Shown: one piece after another, positions 17,320 through 27,254 of the stretch
Numbering within the stretch: position 1 is the stretch's first letter
Layout of the letters: every line of letters begins with the position of its first letter
Assembly: GCF_009469605.1 (NCBI RefSeq)
Contig: NZ_SSXU01000008.1
Coordinates: 122,233 to 186,232, forward strand
Origin: Zoogloea sp. 1C4
Lineage (GTDB): Bacteria; Pseudomonadota; Gammaproteobacteria; Burkholderiales; Rhodocyclaceae
DNA length: 64,000 nucleotides
Reading direction: 5' to 3'
Notes under the pieces: model-generated
Told to the model about the DNA's origin: nothing
Database searches by the model: none
What the model saw: the letters and a program-made list of their open reading frames with translations, nothing else
Program-made: the position numbers and the translations under genes

Positions 17320-18843
17320 CTACTTCTTGTCCTGCTGCAGGGCCTTTTCGAGCGCTTTGGCCGCGTCGTCCTCGGCCGGCGGCGGCACCTCCGCGCCGTC
17401 ACCGGCGGGCTTGCCTTCGCCTTCCTGCGGCGCATCAAACTGAACCGGCGAATCCTCCGGCGCCTCGCCTTCGGGCACCACGATCTCGATCGAGTCGGTA
17501 TCCACCTTCTCCTGCTTGTCGAGGCCCATGGTCACCAGCTGCGGGAAGGTGATGATGATCGCGACCATGATGATCTGGATGATCACGAAGGGCACCGCAC
17601 CCCAGTAGATCTGGGTCGTCTTGATGGAGGCTGGCGCCACCGAGCGCAGGTAGAACAGCGCAAAGCCGAAGGGCGGGTGCATGAACGAGGTCTGCATGTT
17701 CACACCCAGCAGCACGCCAAACCAGATCAGATCAATGCCCAGCTTCTCGGCCACCGGCGCCAGCAGCGGCACCACGATGAACGACAGCTCGAAGAAGTCG
17801 AGGAAGAAGGCCAGCAGGAAGATCAGGATGTTCACCACGATCAGGAAGCCGAGCTGGCCGCCGGGGAGCCCGGTGAGCAGGTGCTCGACCCACAGGTGGC
17901 CTTCCACACCGTAGAAGGTCAGCGAGAAGACCCGCGCGCCAACCAGGATAAACACCACGAAGGTGGTCAGCTTGGCCGTGGTTTCCATCGCCTGCTTGAG
18001 CAGCGACACGTTGAGCCGGCCGCGCAGGATGGCCATCACCAGTGCCCCGGCAGCGCCCATCGCCCCACCCTCGGTCGGCGTCGCGATGCCGAGGAAGATC
18101 GTGCCGAGCACCAGGAAGATCAGCGTCAGGGGCGGCACCAGAGTAGTGAGCACCCGCAGGAACAGCTTGCCCCCGCGCAGCGTGCGCGCCTCAAGCGGCA
18201 GCGCCGGGGCTGCCGCCGGCTTGAAGACCGCCACCAGCGCAACGTAACCCACGTACAGGCCGGTCAGCACCAGGCCCGGGATCATCGCACCCTGGTACAT
18301 GTCACCCACGGAACGGCCCAGCTGGTCGGCCATGATGATCAGCACCAGCGACGGCGGGATGATCTGGGCCAGCGTGCCCGACGCAGCGATCACGCCCGTC
18401 GCCAGACGCTGGTCGTAGCCATAGCGCATCATGATCGGCAGCGAGATGAGGCCCATCGAAATCACCGAGGCCGCCACCACGCCGGTGGTCGCAGCGAGGA
18501 TCGCGCCGACGAAGATCACCGCAAAGGCGAGGCCGCCGCGCACCGGGCCGAACAGCTGGCCAATGGTATCGAGCAGATCCTCCGCCATCCCCGATCGCTC
18601 GAGGATCAGCCCCATGAAGGTGAAGAACGGGATCGCCAGCAGGGTGTCGTTGGACATCACCCCGAAGATCCGGTCAGGCAGCGCCTGGAACAGCGCTGGC
18701 GTGAGCAGGCCCAACTCGATGCCGATCAGGCCGAAGACAACGCCGTTGGCGGCCAGGGCGAACGCCACCGGATAGCCGAACAGCAGGAAGATCACCAGCG
18801 ACCCGAACATCAGGGGCGCCATGTTGGCAGCGATGAATTCCAT
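17320..18843 (-). CDS. TRAP transporter large permease (DctM-like) with long acidic C-tail
   Basis: Twelve-helix Na+-coupled permease subunit that takes up organic acids handed over by a periplasmic binding protein. Hallmarks: GMAEDLLDTIGQLFGPVRGGLAFAVIFVGAILAATTGVVAASV, GIATPTEGGAMGAAGAL and MQTSFMHPPFGFALFYLRSVAP. Typical DctM is about 430 aa; this one has 507 because of an extra hydrophilic tail rich in Glu, Asp and Pro after the last helix (about residues 440-507). It starts 1 bp after the small-permease stop. No binding-protein gene lies nearby. Confidence 0.93.
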   Translation of the reverse strand: MEFIAANMAPLMFGSLVIFLLFGYPVAFALAANGVVFGLIGIELGLLTPALFQALPDRIFGVMSNDTLLAIPFFTFMGLILERSGMAEDLLDTIGQLFGPVRGGLAFAVIFVGAILAATTGVVAASVISMGLISLPIMMRYGYDQRLATGVIAASGTLAQIIPPSLVLIIMADQLGRSVGDMYQGAMIPGLVLTGLYVGYVALVAVFKPAAAPALPLEARTLRGGKLFLRVLTTLVPPLTLIFLVLGTIFLGIATPTEGGAMGAAGALVMAILRGRLNVSLLKQAMETTAKLTTFVVFILVGARVFSLTFYGVEGHLWVEHLLTGLPGGQLGFLIVVNILIFLLAFFLDFFELSFIVVPLLAPVAEKLGIDLIWFGVLLGVNMQTSFMHPPFGFALFYLRSVAPASIKTTQIYWGAVPFVIIQIIMVAIIITFPQLVTMGLDKQEKVDTDSIEIVVPEGEAPEDSPVQFDAPQEGEGKPAGDGAEVPPPAEDDAAKALEKALQQDKK

Positions 18844-19434
18844 TTAGACGGTCTCCCCACGCTGTTGCTTGATGGCCCGGGCCAGTTCTTCCTCGGCCGA
18901 AGGCGCGTCGGCCTTGGCATTGGGATCGCCGATCAGGCCCTGCAAAAAGGCCACCCGCTTGATGAGCTCGGAGACACCCTGGAGGATCAGCAGCGCAAAA
19001 CCCAGGGGCACGAGGCCACGCACCGGCCACACGATCAGGCCACCGGCGTTGGACGAGTATTCGTTATTCAGGAACGAATTGATGAAGATCGGCCAGGAGA
19101 GGTACAGCACGGCGATGGCCATCGGCGCCAGGAAGAACAGCGTGCCGATGATGTCGATCCAGGCATGCACCCGCGGAGAGAAGCGGCTCGACACCACGTC
19201 GATGCGCACGTGCTCGTTACGCATCAGGGTGTAGCCAGCACACAACAGGAAGATGGCGGAGAACAGATACCACTGGATTTCCAGCAGACCGTTCGAACTG
19301 TAGTTGAAGGCGTAGCGCACAACGGCATTGATGGCGCTTATGACCGTGACCACCAGAACCAGCCAGATCGTGGCCTTTCCGACCCGCTGGTTCAGCGCAT
19401 CGATCGCGCGCGATAGTTTGAGCAGGGCTTGCAC
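18844..19434 (-). CDS. TRAP transporter small permease (DctQ-like)
   Basis: Four-helix membrane subunit that partners DctM. The frame opens at 19554, but the start is placed at the GTG at 19434, because a near-perfect AAAGGAGGT site sits 7 nt upstream and the N-terminus then fits DctQ (about 196 aa). Seen: AINAVVRYAFNYSSNGLLEIQWYLF, MRNEHVRIDV and a C-terminal amphipathic tail. Upstream, a TATAGT hexamer (19457-19462, minus strand) may be the -10. A gap of about 250 bp to the divergent phosphatase gene holds the promoters. Substrate unknown. Confidence 0.9.
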   Translation of the reverse strand: MQALLKLSRAIDALNQRVGKATIWLVLVVTVISAINAVVRYAFNYSSNGLLEIQWYLFSAIFLLCAGYTLMRNEHVRIDVVSSRFSPRVHAWIDIIGTLFFLAPMAIAVLYLSWPIFINSFLNNEYSSNAGGLIVWPVRGLVPLGFALLILQGVSELIKRVAFLQGLIGDPNAKADAPSAEEELARAIKQQRGETV

Positions 19435-19684
19435 GTCCCGCACCTCCTTTGATTTGACTATACGACCGTCTCTTATATCGGAAACGTCCAGGGTTCCAGC
19501 GCCCGGATTATCGGCGAGAACCACCCGCCAGCAATAAGGGATTACGCCTACCAAAAACGATTTCGGCGCAAATATTCGGTCACAACCCCGAAAAAACGCC
19601 TTTTCGGTGAGCGCCGGGAAACGCCAGAGCCTAAAAACACGTGCGATACTGCGTTCCCCACGGATTTTTTACTGCATTGCAGCA

Positions 19685-20323
19685 ATGGCAACCCGAATCT
19701 GCCTCGTCCGCCACGGCGAAACCGCCTGGAACGCCGAACGCCGGCTCCAGGGCCACACCGACATTCCCCTCAACGACACCGGTCTCGTCCAGGCCCGCGC
19801 CACCGCGGCGAGCCTCGCTGCCGAGCGCTTCGACGCGGCCTACTCGTCCGACCTCACCCGCGCCCGGCAGACCGCCGCCGCCATCGCCGAGCGCTGCGGC
19901 CTCGAACTGGCCTTCGATGCCGCCCTGCGCGAGCGCCACTATGGCAGCTTCCAGGCCCTCACCTACGACGAAGCGCGAACCCGCTTCCCCGACGATTACC
20001 ACCGCTTCGAAACCCGCGATCCGGAATTCACCTTTCCGGAAGGCGGCGAAAGCCTGCGGCAGTTTGCGGCCCGCATCCACGGAACCCTCGAAGGCATCGC
20101 CCACCGCCACCCCGACGGAACGGTGCTGATCGTCACCCACGGCGGCGTGCTCGACATCGTCCATCGCCTCGCCTCCGGCAAGCCGCTCACCGCTCCAAGG
20201 GATTTCACCATCCCCAACGCTGCCCTCAACTGGATCGGCTGGGACGGCGCCGCCTGGTCGCTCATCGCGTGGGCCCAGCAGCAGCACCTCAACCAGGCCC
20301 TCGACGAACTCCCCAACGCCTGA
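19685..20323 (+). CDS. Histidine phosphatase family protein (GpmB/CobC-like)
   Basis: Cofactor-independent phosphatase or mutase fold, 212 aa. The phospho-His motif is CLVRHGETAWN; other catalytic residues appear in SSDLTRARQTA, ERHYGSFQ and VTHGGVLD. ATG at 19685 is preferred to an upstream in-frame start because the protein then begins at the first strand (ATRICLVRHGE). Substrate not determined: relatives include alpha-ribazole phosphatase and broad sugar-phosphate phosphatases, and no cobalamin genes are close. Confidence 0.9.
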   Translation: MATRICLVRHGETAWNAERRLQGHTDIPLNDTGLVQARATAASLAAERFDAAYSSDLTRARQTAAAIAERCGLELAFDAALRERHYGSFQALTYDEARTRFPDDYHRFETRDPEFTFPEGGESLRQFAARIHGTLEGIAHRHPDGTVLIVTHGGVLDIVHRLASGKPLTAPRDFTIPNAALNWIGWDGAAWSLIAWAQQQHLNQALDELPNA

Positions 20324-20326
20324 CCC

Positions 20327-20357
20327 TGAAAGCAGCGCCCCCGGCGGCCTGCTTTCA
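20327..20357 (+). terminator. Terminator after the histidine phosphatase gene
   Basis: 9-bp stem TGAAAGCAG / CTGCTTTCA with a 13-nt GC-rich loop, followed by AGTTTTCTTC. Its right arm overlaps the -35 region of the candidate sigma-28 promoter. Confidence 0.6.
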
Positions 20358-20381
20358 AGTTTTCTTCATTCCGGTCGATTA
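20355..20381 (+). promoter_or_regulatory. Sigma-28 (FliA)-type promoter for the chemoreceptor gene
   Basis: TCAAGTTT, an 11-nt spacer, then GTCGATTA. The consensus is TAAAGTTT-N11-GCCGATAA, so 7/8 and 6/8 positions match with exact spacing. It is 48 bp upstream of the chemoreceptor ATG, which fits class 3 flagellar/chemotaxis control. Confidence 0.7.
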
Positions 20382-20429
20382 CACGCACGTTGGGTCCAAC
20401 GGATGGACCGCAATGACCGGAGTTGAAGG

Positions 20430-22463
20430 ATGTTCAATATCAAGCGCACTTCCGTTGTCCACCAGCTTTCGATTGCCACGGCGCTCGTCAGCGTTGCAGT
20501 GTTCGCCGTGCTGATCGGCTTCACCACCTATTTTTCAGAGCGCGCAGCCCTTGCCAAGACGGAAGCGGATCTGACCCTGCAGGTCCGCGATGTGGTGCGC
20601 CTGCTGGATCTGACCCACGCCAACGCGGTGGCTGCTGCCGACAGAGCCCTGCGGCGGGTCAAGGACAACCTGGGCACGCTGCGTGTCGGCCCCGAAACCG
20701 TCCAATCCGGAAAATACGAGATCCCCGTCATCCACGCCGGCGACCGGGTGCTGAACGGCAACACGGAGCTGCTGCTGTCGATGCGCAAGCAGGTCGACGC
20801 CGATCCAGCCCTGCTCGTGCGTTCGGGCAATGATTTCGTCCGCGCCGCCACCCTGCTCAAGGACAAGGACGGCAAGAGCACCGAAGGCACCGCCCTCGCT
20901 GCCGACGGCAAGGAAGTCCAGGCCCTGCTCGCGGGCAAGCCCTACGCCGGCATCGTCAGGCGCAACGGCCTGTATTACATCTCGGCCCTCGAACCCATCA
21001 CCAACGACAAGGGGCAGGTCGTCGGCGCCCTCGCCGCCCGGGTCGACATCCACGGCGACATGGAGCGCCTGTTCAAGGTGCTCAGCGAGATCAAGTCCGG
21101 CAGCACCGGCTACGCCTACATCGTGGCGCCCAACGCCGACGCAGCAAAGACCGAGTTCATCTACCACCCCACCCTCACCGGCAAGACGGTCGGCGACATC
21201 AACAACCCCCAGATGCAGCAGGTGCTGGGCGACCTCTTCGCGCGCAAGGAAGGCCTCGCCACCTACGACTGGACCGACGAGAAAGGCCGCTCCAGCCAGA
21301 AGATGATGGCCTTCGAATCCATCTCCGACTGGGGCTGGCTGATGGCAACCGGCAGCTACGTCGAAGAATTCACCGTCGAGGCGCGCAGCCTGCGCAACAC
21401 CCTGATCGCCCTGTGCCTGGGCGGCGCCCTGGTGCTCACGGTCGCCCTCTATCTCATCTCCCGCCGCCAGCTCTCGCCGATCCGCGTCCTGCTGCAGGCA
21501 ATGGAAGAAGTGGGCAAAGGCAACATGACCGCCCAGTTCCCCCGCGTGGAACCCGGCAGCAGTAACGAGCTCGACCTCATGAGTAGCGCCCTCGACAACA
21601 CCACCCGTCAGGTGGGCGCCCTGATTGGCGAAGTGAAGCGTGCCAGCGCCTCGGTGCGCGAGGTGGCGGAATCCGTCCGCGCCAGCTCCGACAACGTCGT
21701 GGCCAGCACCACCGCGCAGAACGAAGCCGCCACCAGCCTTGCCTCCGCCATCGAGGAACTCTCGGTCAGCATCACCCACGTCTCGGACAGCGCCGCCACC
21801 GCCCGCAACATCACCCAGAGCGCCCAACAACAGGCCGAAAGCGGCGGAGACACGGTGCGGCAGATGATCAACGGCATGGACCGCATCTCCTCCGAGATCG
21901 ACAACGCCGGCGCCGCGGTCAATCTGCTCTCCGAACGCTCGGCCCGGATCTCCAACATCGGCAAGATCATCAACGACATCGCCGACCAGACCAACCTCCT
22001 CGCCCTCAACGCCGCCATCGAGGCTGCCCGTGCCGGCGAGAGCGGCCGGGGCTTTGCGGTGGTCGCCGACGAAGTGCGCAAGCTCGCCGAACGCACGGCC
22101 ACCTCGACCCGGGAAATCAGCTCAACCGTCAGCGAAGTGCAGACCGAGGCCGATCGGGTCGTGTCGATGATCCGCGGCGTCACCGAAGAGGTGCGGGACG
22201 GCGTGCGCCTTGCCACCGACTCCGGCGCCGTGCTCGAAACGATCCGCAACGAGAGCGACCGCACCACCAGCGCCGTGAACGACATCGCCGACGCCACCCG
22301 CGAGCAGAGCATCGCCAGCCAGGAAGTGGCCCGCGGCGTGGAAGACATCGCCCGCATGGCCGACCAGAACAACCAGGTCACCCGCCAGACCAACGAACAG
22401 GCCGCCCTGCTCGAGCAACTGGCCGCCAACCTCCAGTCGAAGGCCAGTCACTTCAACGTCTGA
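20430..22463 (+). CDS. Methyl-accepting chemotaxis protein with Cache sensor
   Basis: Inner-membrane chemoreceptor, 677 aa. TM1 about residues 12-33, a large periplasmic Cache-type (Cache3-Cache2-like) ligand domain (about 35-320; [20 protein letters not shown] and [13 protein letters not shown] repeats of the PAS-like fold), TM2 about 325-345, HAMP, then the signalling hairpin whose tip is [40 protein letters not shown]. Many Glu/Gln pairs are available for methylation. There is no C-terminal CheR-docking pentapeptide. Ligand unknown; Cache3-Cache2 receptors often bind small organic acids. Probably under FliA control. Confidence 0.94.
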   Translation: MFNIKRTSVVHQLSIATALVSVAVFAVLIGFTTYFSERAALAKTEADLTLQVRDVVRLLDLTHANAVAAADRALRRVKDNLGTLRVGPETVQSGKYEIPVIHAGDRVLNGNTELLLSMRKQVDADPALLVRSGNDFVRAATLLKDKDGKSTEGTALAADGKEVQALLAGKPYAGIVRRNGLYYISALEPITNDKGQVVGALAARVDIHGDMERLFKVLSEIKSGSTGYAYIVAPNADAAKTEFIYHPTLTGKTVGDINNPQMQQVLGDLFARKEGLATYDWTDEKGRSSQKMMAFESISDWGWLMATGSYVEEFTVEARSLRNTLIALCLGGALVLTVALYLISRRQLSPIRVLLQAMEEVGKGNMTAQFPRVEPGSSNELDLMSSALDNTTRQVGALIGEVKRASASVREVAESVRASSDNVVASTTAQNEAATSLASAIEELSVSITHVSDSAATARNITQSAQQQAESGGDTVRQMINGMDRISSEIDNAGAAVNLLSERSARISNIGKIINDIADQTNLLALNAAIEAARAGESGRGFAVVADEVRKLAERTATSTREISSTVSEVQTEADRVVSMIRGVTEEVRDGVRLATDSGAVLETIRNESDRTTSAVNDIADATREQSIASQEVARGVEDIARMADQNNQVTRQTNEQAALLEQLAANLQSKASHFNV

Positions 22464-22478
22464 AACCCCGACCACACC

Positions 22479-22512
22479 CGAGCCCGCAGCCCGAGAAGGG
22501 CCTGCGGGCTCG
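22479..22512 (+). terminator. Terminator after the chemoreceptor gene
   Basis: 11-bp stem CGAGCCCGCAG / CTGCGGGCTCG with a 12-nt loop that can add further pairs. The downstream T content is modest (CTTGCGTT). Confidence 0.65.
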
Positions 22513-22540
22513 CTTGCGTTCTGCACGGCCCAAAGTGGCA

Positions 22541-22549
22541 TGCTAAAAT
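22541..22549 (+). promoter_or_regulatory. Extended -10 (TGCTAAAAT) upstream of glyA
   Basis: TAAAAT preceded by TGC gives an extended -10 element 31 bp before the glyA ATG. No recognisable -35 at normal spacing. Confidence 0.4.
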
Positions 22550-22580
22550 CCGAATTTGACTCAAGCCCACCTGGATAGCC

Positions 22581-23831
22581 ATGTTTTCCAAGCAAAATAC
22601 CCTTGCCAAGGTCGACCCTGAACTCTGGCAGGCCATCGAGGCCGAAAACCGCCGTCAGGAAGATCACATCGAACTGATCGCCTCCGAAAACTACGTCAGT
22701 GCAGCCGTCATGGAAGCCCAGGGCTCCCAGCTCACCAACAAGTACGCGGAAGGTTATCCGGGCAAGCGCTATTACGGCGGCTGTGAGTTCGTCGATCTGG
22801 CCGAGCAGCTCGCCATCGACCGCCTCAAGACCCTGTTCGGCGCCGAAGCGGCCAACGTCCAGCCCAACTCCGGCTCCCAGGCCAACCAAGCCGTGCTGAT
22901 GGCCTTCGCCAAGCCCGGCGACACCATCATGGGCATGAGCCTGGCCGAAGGCGGCCACCTCACCCACGGCATGCCGCTCAACATGTCCGGCAAGTGGTTC
23001 AACGTCGTCGCCTACGGCCTCGACAAGAACGAAGAGATCGACTACGACAAGATGGAAGCGCTGGCCCGCGAGCACAAGCCGCGCATCATCATCGCCGGCG
23101 CCTCTGCCTACGCCCTGCGCATCGACTTCGAGCGCTTCGCCAAGATCGCCAAGGAAATCGGCGCCATCTTCTGGGTGGACATGGCCCACTACGCCGGCCT
23201 CATCGCCGCGGGCTACTACCCGAACCCGGTGCCCCACGCCGACGTGGTCACCTCCACCACCCACAAGACCCTCCGCGGCCCCCGCGGCGGCATCATCCTG
23301 ATGAAGGCCGAACACGAGAAGGCGCTCAACTCCGCCATCTTCCCGGGCCTCCAGGGTGGTCCGCTGATGCACGTCATCGCCGCCAAGGCCGTGGCCTTCA
23401 AGGAAGCCGCCGAGCCCTCCTTCAAGCGCTATCAGGAGCAAGTCATCGCCAACGCCCGCGTGATGGCCCGCGTGCTGGGTGAAGAGCGTGGTCTGCGCAT
23501 CGTCTCCGGCCGCACCGAAAGCCACGTGTTCCTGGTCGACCTCCAGTCCAAGAACATCACCGGCAAGGAAGCCGAAGCCGCGCTGGGCCGTGCCCACATC
23601 ACCGTCAATAAAAACTCGATCCCCAACGATCCGCAGAAGCCCTTCGTCACCTCCGGCATCCGCATCGGCTCGCCGGCCATGACCACCCGCGGCTTCACCG
23701 AGATCGAGGCCGAGCGCATCGCGCATCTCATCGCCGACGTGCTCGACAAGCCCAACGACGAAGCCACCACCGAAAACGTGCGCGCCAAGGTTGCCGAACT
23801 TTGCCGCAAGTTCCCGGTGTACGGCGCGTAA
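22581..23831 (+). CDS. glyA: Serine hydroxymethyltransferase
   Basis: PLP enzyme interconverting serine and glycine with transfer of a one-carbon unit to tetrahydrofolate. 416 aa, standard length. Conserved blocks: [36 protein letters not shown], and the PLP-lysine motif [15 protein letters not shown]. The C-terminal small domain keeps [15 protein letters not shown]. It is followed 29 bp later by nrdR and then ribD, an arrangement common in beta- and gammaproteobacteria. Confidence 0.98.
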   Translation: MFSKQNTLAKVDPELWQAIEAENRRQEDHIELIASENYVSAAVMEAQGSQLTNKYAEGYPGKRYYGGCEFVDLAEQLAIDRLKTLFGAEAANVQPNSGSQANQAVLMAFAKPGDTIMGMSLAEGGHLTHGMPLNMSGKWFNVVAYGLDKNEEIDYDKMEALAREHKPRIIIAGASAYALRIDFERFAKIAKEIGAIFWVDMAHYAGLIAAGYYPNPVPHADVVTSTTHKTLRGPRGGIILMKAEHEKALNSAIFPGLQGGPLMHVIAAKAVAFKEAAEPSFKRYQEQVIANARVMARVLGEERGLRIVSGRTESHVFLVDLQSKNITGKEAEAALGRAHITVNKNSIPNDPQKPFVTSGIRIGSPAMTTRGFTEIEAERIAHLIADVLDKPNDEATTENVRAKVAELCRKFPVYGA

Positions 23832-23860
23832 GCAGCCACCCGGCCAGCTAGCGCAAGCCC

Positions 23861-24343
23861 ATGCATTGCCCCTTCTGCGGCGCCGACAACACCCAGGTCA
23901 CCGACACCCGTGAAAACGAGGACGGTGACATCGTTCGGCGCCGCCGCAGGTGCCTCTCCTGCGACAAGCGCTTCACCACCTACGAGCGCATCGATCTCAA
24001 GATGCCTCAGGTCGTCAAAAAGAACGGCAGCCGTGCCGAATACAGCCGCGACAAGCTCCTCGGCAGCCTGACGCTGGCGCTGCGCAAGCGGCCGGTCACC
24101 GCCGAAAGCGTCGAAGCCGCCGTCGACCGCATCGAAGCCAAGTTGCTCGCATCGGGCGAGCGCGAAATCGCCTCCGAACGCATCGGCGAACTCGTCATGC
24201 GCGAGCTCAAGAAGCTCGACAAGGTCGCCTACATCCGCTTCGCCTCCGTTTATCGCGCCTTCGAGGACGTGGACGAATTCTCGGAAGTCATCCGTGAAGT
24301 CACCACCAAGCCCCGCGGCCGCCCCCGTAACACCCCTCAGTAA
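23861..24343 (+). CDS. nrdR: Transcriptional repressor NrdR
   Basis: Nucleotide-sensing repressor of ribonucleotide reductase genes. 160 aa: N-terminal zinc ribbon (CPFCG...[13 protein letters not shown], four Cys) followed by an ATP-cone domain ([20 protein letters not shown]...). The C-terminus has an Arg/Pro-rich extension (KPRGRPRN). It lies in the glyA-nrdR-ribD order that is widely conserved. No ribonucleotide reductase gene or NrdR-box pair was recognised in the window. Confidence 0.97.
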   Translation: MHCPFCGADNTQVTDTRENEDGDIVRRRRRCLSCDKRFTTYERIDLKMPQVVKKNGSRAEYSRDKLLGSLTLALRKRPVTAESVEAAVDRIEAKLLASGEREIASERIGELVMRELKKLDKVAYIRFASVYRAFEDVDEFSEVIREVTTKPRGRPRNTPQ

Positions 24344-24353
24344 TTCCCTGCCG

Positions 24354-25442
24354 ATGACCGCCAGCGCCGACGACTACCGGTGGATGGCCCGCGCCCTCGT
24401 CCTGGCTGAGCGCGGCCTGTTCACCACCACGCCCAATCCCCGTGTCGGCTGCGTCATCGTGCGCGATGGCGGGATCGTCGGCGAAGGCTGGCACGTCCGG
24501 GCCGGCGAGCCCCACGCCGAAGTCCACGCCCTGGCGATGGCCGGCGAGGCCGCCCGCGGCGCCACCGCCTACGTCACCCTCGAACCCTGCTCCCACCACG
24601 GCCGCACGCCGCCCTGCGCCGACGCCCTCGTCAAGGCTGGCGTCGCCCGCGTCGTGGCCGCGATGGAAGACCCGAACCCGCTGGTCGCCGGGCGCGGCCT
24701 CGCCCGCCTGCGGGACGCCGGCATCGAAACGCTGTCTGGCGTGCAGGAAGCCCAGGCCCGCGAGCTCAACATCGGCTTCGTCTCACGCATGACCCGTGGC
24801 CGCCCGTGGCTGCGCCTCAAGGTTGCCGCCACCCTCGACGGCAAGACCGCCCTCGAGAACGGCGTCTCCCAGTGGATCACCGGCGACGACGCCCGCCGCG
24901 ACGCCCACCGCTGGCGCGCCCGCTCGTGCGCCGTGCTCACCGGCATCGGCACCGTCCGCGACGACGACCCGCAGCTCACCGTCCGCGCCATCCCCACCGA
25001 ACGCCAGCCCCTGCGCGTGGTGGTCGATGCCCGCCTCGAAACCCCGCTCAACGCCAAGCTCCTCGATGGCGGCAAGGTGCTCATCGCCGGCGCCATCGAT
25101 CAGCCCGAGCGCATCGCAGCCCTCCAGCGCCGGGGCGCCGACGTGGTGATCCTGCCCAACGACGGCGGCAAGGTCGACCTCAACGCGCTGATGCTCGAAC
25201 TCGGCCGGCGCGGCATCAACGAGGTACTCGCCGAAAGTGGCTTCAAGCTCAACGGCTCGCTGCTGCGCGAAGGCTGCGTAGACGAGCTCATCCTCTACCT
25301 CGCCCCGTCCCTCGTCGGCGACGCCGCGCGGGGCCTCTTCAACCTGCCGGCGCTCATCAGCCTGCAGGACAAGCGCCAGCTCGTCTTTCATGACATTCGC
25401 CAGATCGGCCCCGATCTGCGCATCCTTGCCAGGCCTGCCTGA
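24354..25442 (+). CDS. ribD: Bifunctional riboflavin deaminase/reductase RibD
   Basis: Catalyses two consecutive steps of riboflavin synthesis: deamination of the pyrimidine ring and reduction of the ribosyl side chain. Start placed at MTASADDYRWMARAL (24354), giving 362 aa; the frame opens 60 bp earlier. Deaminase domain (about 1-145) has the zinc site HAEVHAL and PCSHHGRTPPCADAL. Reductase domain has LRLKVAATLDGKTAL, SQWITGDDAR and ESGFKLNGSLL. Partner genes ribE/ribBA/ribH do not follow, so the rib genes are split in this genome. Confidence 0.96.
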   Translation: MTASADDYRWMARALVLAERGLFTTTPNPRVGCVIVRDGGIVGEGWHVRAGEPHAEVHALAMAGEAARGATAYVTLEPCSHHGRTPPCADALVKAGVARVVAAMEDPNPLVAGRGLARLRDAGIETLSGVQEAQARELNIGFVSRMTRGRPWLRLKVAATLDGKTALENGVSQWITGDDARRDAHRWRARSCAVLTGIGTVRDDDPQLTVRAIPTERQPLRVVVDARLETPLNAKLLDGGKVLIAGAIDQPERIAALQRRGADVVILPNDGGKVDLNALMLELGRRGINEVLAESGFKLNGSLLREGCVDELILYLAPSLVGDAARGLFNLPALISLQDKRQLVFHDIRQIGPDLRILARPA

Positions 25443-25548
25443 GCCGCCTTTAGCGGCGAATTGCAAACGTTTGAAATAGATCGCCGAGGGGGTCAACGTC
25501 GGCCATCGGCGGCCGTTAATCTGGACTCCCTTGTCATTCGTCCAGCGT

Positions 25549-26511
25549 ATGAAGCTCCCCCTCCTGACCGGTCTCATCATCTCCGCCCTTTTATCGATCT
25601 CCGCCGCCCAGGCTGAAACTGCCATCGTCCTCAATTCGGTGGACGAGAACGTCAGCTTCATCGACACCCGGACCTACAAGGAAACCGGCCGCGCTCCGGC
25701 CTGCAAGGAACCTCACCATCTGATCGCCACGCCCGACGACAGCTCAGTGATCGTCGCGTGTGCCGTCTCGAACGAACTGGTGTTCTTCGATCCCGCAACT
25801 GGCAAAGAACAGAAGCGCATCAAGAACATCTCCGACCCCTATCAGCTCGGCTTCTCGCCGGACAACAAGTGGTTCGTGGCCAATTCGCTGCGCCTTGACC
25901 GGGTCGACCTCTACCGGGCCGCAGACTACTCGCTGGTGGCCCGCGTGCCCGCCGCAAAAACGCCGTCCCACATGGCCTTCGACAAGGCCAGCCAGTTCGT
26001 CTTCATCACCCTGCAGGATTCCAACGAGGTGCTCGCCATCGACCTCAAGACCCAGCAGCCCATCTGGAAGGTGCCCGTCGGCCCGACGCCCGCCGGCATC
26101 CACATGACGCCGGACGACAAATACCTGCTGGTCGGCATCATGGGCGCCGACTACGTGGAAGTGATCGACTGGCGTGCCCGCAAGACGGTCAAGAAGATCG
26201 TCACTGCCAAGGCCGCCCACAACTTCCTGGCCCGCGGCGATGGTCGTCATGTGTTCGTCTCCAACCGCTCGATGAACGGCAGCATCTCCCTCGTGGACAT
26301 GCAGACCCTCACCGAAGTCGAAAAGTACGACGTGCCCGGCGGCCCCGACGACATGGAGATCCGCGCCGATGGCAAGGAGCTGTGGGCCACCGCCCGCTTC
26401 GCCCGCAAGGTACAAGTCGTGAATCTGGAGCAGAAGAAGCTCGCCTACTCTATCCCGGTCGGCCGCTCGCCCCACGGCGTCTCCTTCATCAGCCACGCCC
26501 CGAGGCAGTGA
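25549..26511 (+). CDS. Exported YVTN-type beta-propeller protein
   Basis: Probably periplasmic, 320 aa. Signal peptide KLPLLTGLIISALLSISAAQA then repeated blades: IVLNSVDENVSFIDTRT, LIATPDDSSVIVACA, LVFFDPATGKE, LAIDLKTQQPIWKVPVGPTP, LLVGIMGADYVEVIDW, and so on. This is the cytochrome cd1/YVTN propeller pattern, but no haem motif is present. ATG at 25549 is chosen; the upstream TTG would spoil the signal sequence. It overlaps the next gene by one base (TGATG), so it belongs with the deacetylase and membrane hydroxylase. Function unknown. Confidence 0.82.
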   Translation: MKLPLLTGLIISALLSISAAQAETAIVLNSVDENVSFIDTRTYKETGRAPACKEPHHLIATPDDSSVIVACAVSNELVFFDPATGKEQKRIKNISDPYQLGFSPDNKWFVANSLRLDRVDLYRAADYSLVARVPAAKTPSHMAFDKASQFVFITLQDSNEVLAIDLKTQQPIWKVPVGPTPAGIHMTPDDKYLLVGIMGADYVEVIDWRARKTVKKIVTAKAAHNFLARGDGRHVFVSNRSMNGSISLVDMQTLTEVEKYDVPGGPDDMEIRADGKELWATARFARKVQVVNLEQKKLAYSIPVGRSPHGVSFISHAPRQ

Positions 26512-27254
26512 TGCCGCTCCGCACGGTCGTGCTCGCCCTCGCCGCCCCGCTGCTCACCGCAGCGGGCATCGCCCAGGCCGCTGACGTCACCTGCCGGGGA
26601 ACGGTCTACCTCACCCTCGACACCGGCAACATGCGCCACGCCGAGGCCATCGCCGGCATCCTCGCGAAGCACCGGGTGAAAGCCACTTTCTTCGTCGCCC
26701 AGGAAAAGACCCTGCGCGGCGACATGGCCCTCGACCCCAGCTGGGCCGATTTCTGGAAAGCCCGCGTCGCCGAGGGCCACGCCTTCGGCAGCCACACCTG
26801 GCGTCACGGCTCGTTCCGCAAGGATGAAGCCGGCGGCAAAGTGCGCTACCGCCTGATGGACGGCAGCCAGACCACCCTCGACGCCGCGCAGATCTGCGCC
26901 GAACTCAAGGCCCCGGACACCCGCTTCGCCGACCTCACCGGCCGCAAGCTCGATGCCCTGTGGCGTGCCCCGGGCGGCCGCACCACGCCCAACACCCTCA
27001 AGGCCGCCGAAGCCTGCGGCTACCGTCACGTCCTCTGGGCGCCCGCCGGTTTCCTCGGCGACGAGCTACCGTCCGACGTCTATCCCAACGAAGCCCTGCT
27101 CAAGCGCGCCCTCGCCAACATCCGCGACGGCGACATCCTGATGGCCCACCTGGGCATCTGGTCCCGCAAGGATCCTTTCGCCCCGATGCTCGATCCGCTG
27201 ATCGCCGGGCTCAAGGATCGCGGCTTCTGCTTCGCCACCATTCCAAACCGATGA
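26511..27254 (+). CDS. NodB-like polysaccharide deacetylase with atypical first motif
   Basis: Exported carbohydrate-esterase-4-like protein, 247 aa, with signal peptide ending near AQA (residue 23). NodB elements: VYLTLDTGNMRHAEAI in place of the usual TFDDGP, ATFFVAQEK, and metal-binding GSHTWRHGS. RAPGGRTTP corresponds to motif 3 and ILMAHLG to the late His motif. Motif 1 has one Asp rather than DD, so metal binding may differ or substrate may not be N-acetylated glycan. Sandwiched between a propeller and a membrane hydroxylase with 1-bp and 4-bp overlaps, implying a joint pathway. Confidence 0.82.
   Translation: MPLRTVVLALAAPLLTAAGIAQAADVTCRGTVYLTLDTGNMRHAEAIAGILAKHRVKATFFVAQEKTLRGDMALDPSWADFWKARVAEGHAFGSHTWRHGSFRKDEAGGKVRYRLMDGSQTTLDAAQICAELKAPDTRFADLTGRKLDALWRAPGGRTTPNTLKAAEACGYRHVLWAPAGFLGDELPSDVYPNEALLKRALANIRDGDILMAHLGIWSRKDPFAPMLDPLIAGLKDRGFCFATIPNR

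Noticed and set aside
17677..19416. 579-codon plus-strand frame opposite the TRAP permeases
   Set aside because: Composition of His/Gln/Arg/Asp repeats typical of antisense to membrane proteins; no ribosome site.
25443..25457. Terminator after ribD (GCCGC-CTTTA-GCGGC)
   Set aside because: Five-base-pair stem without a T run; too weak to call.
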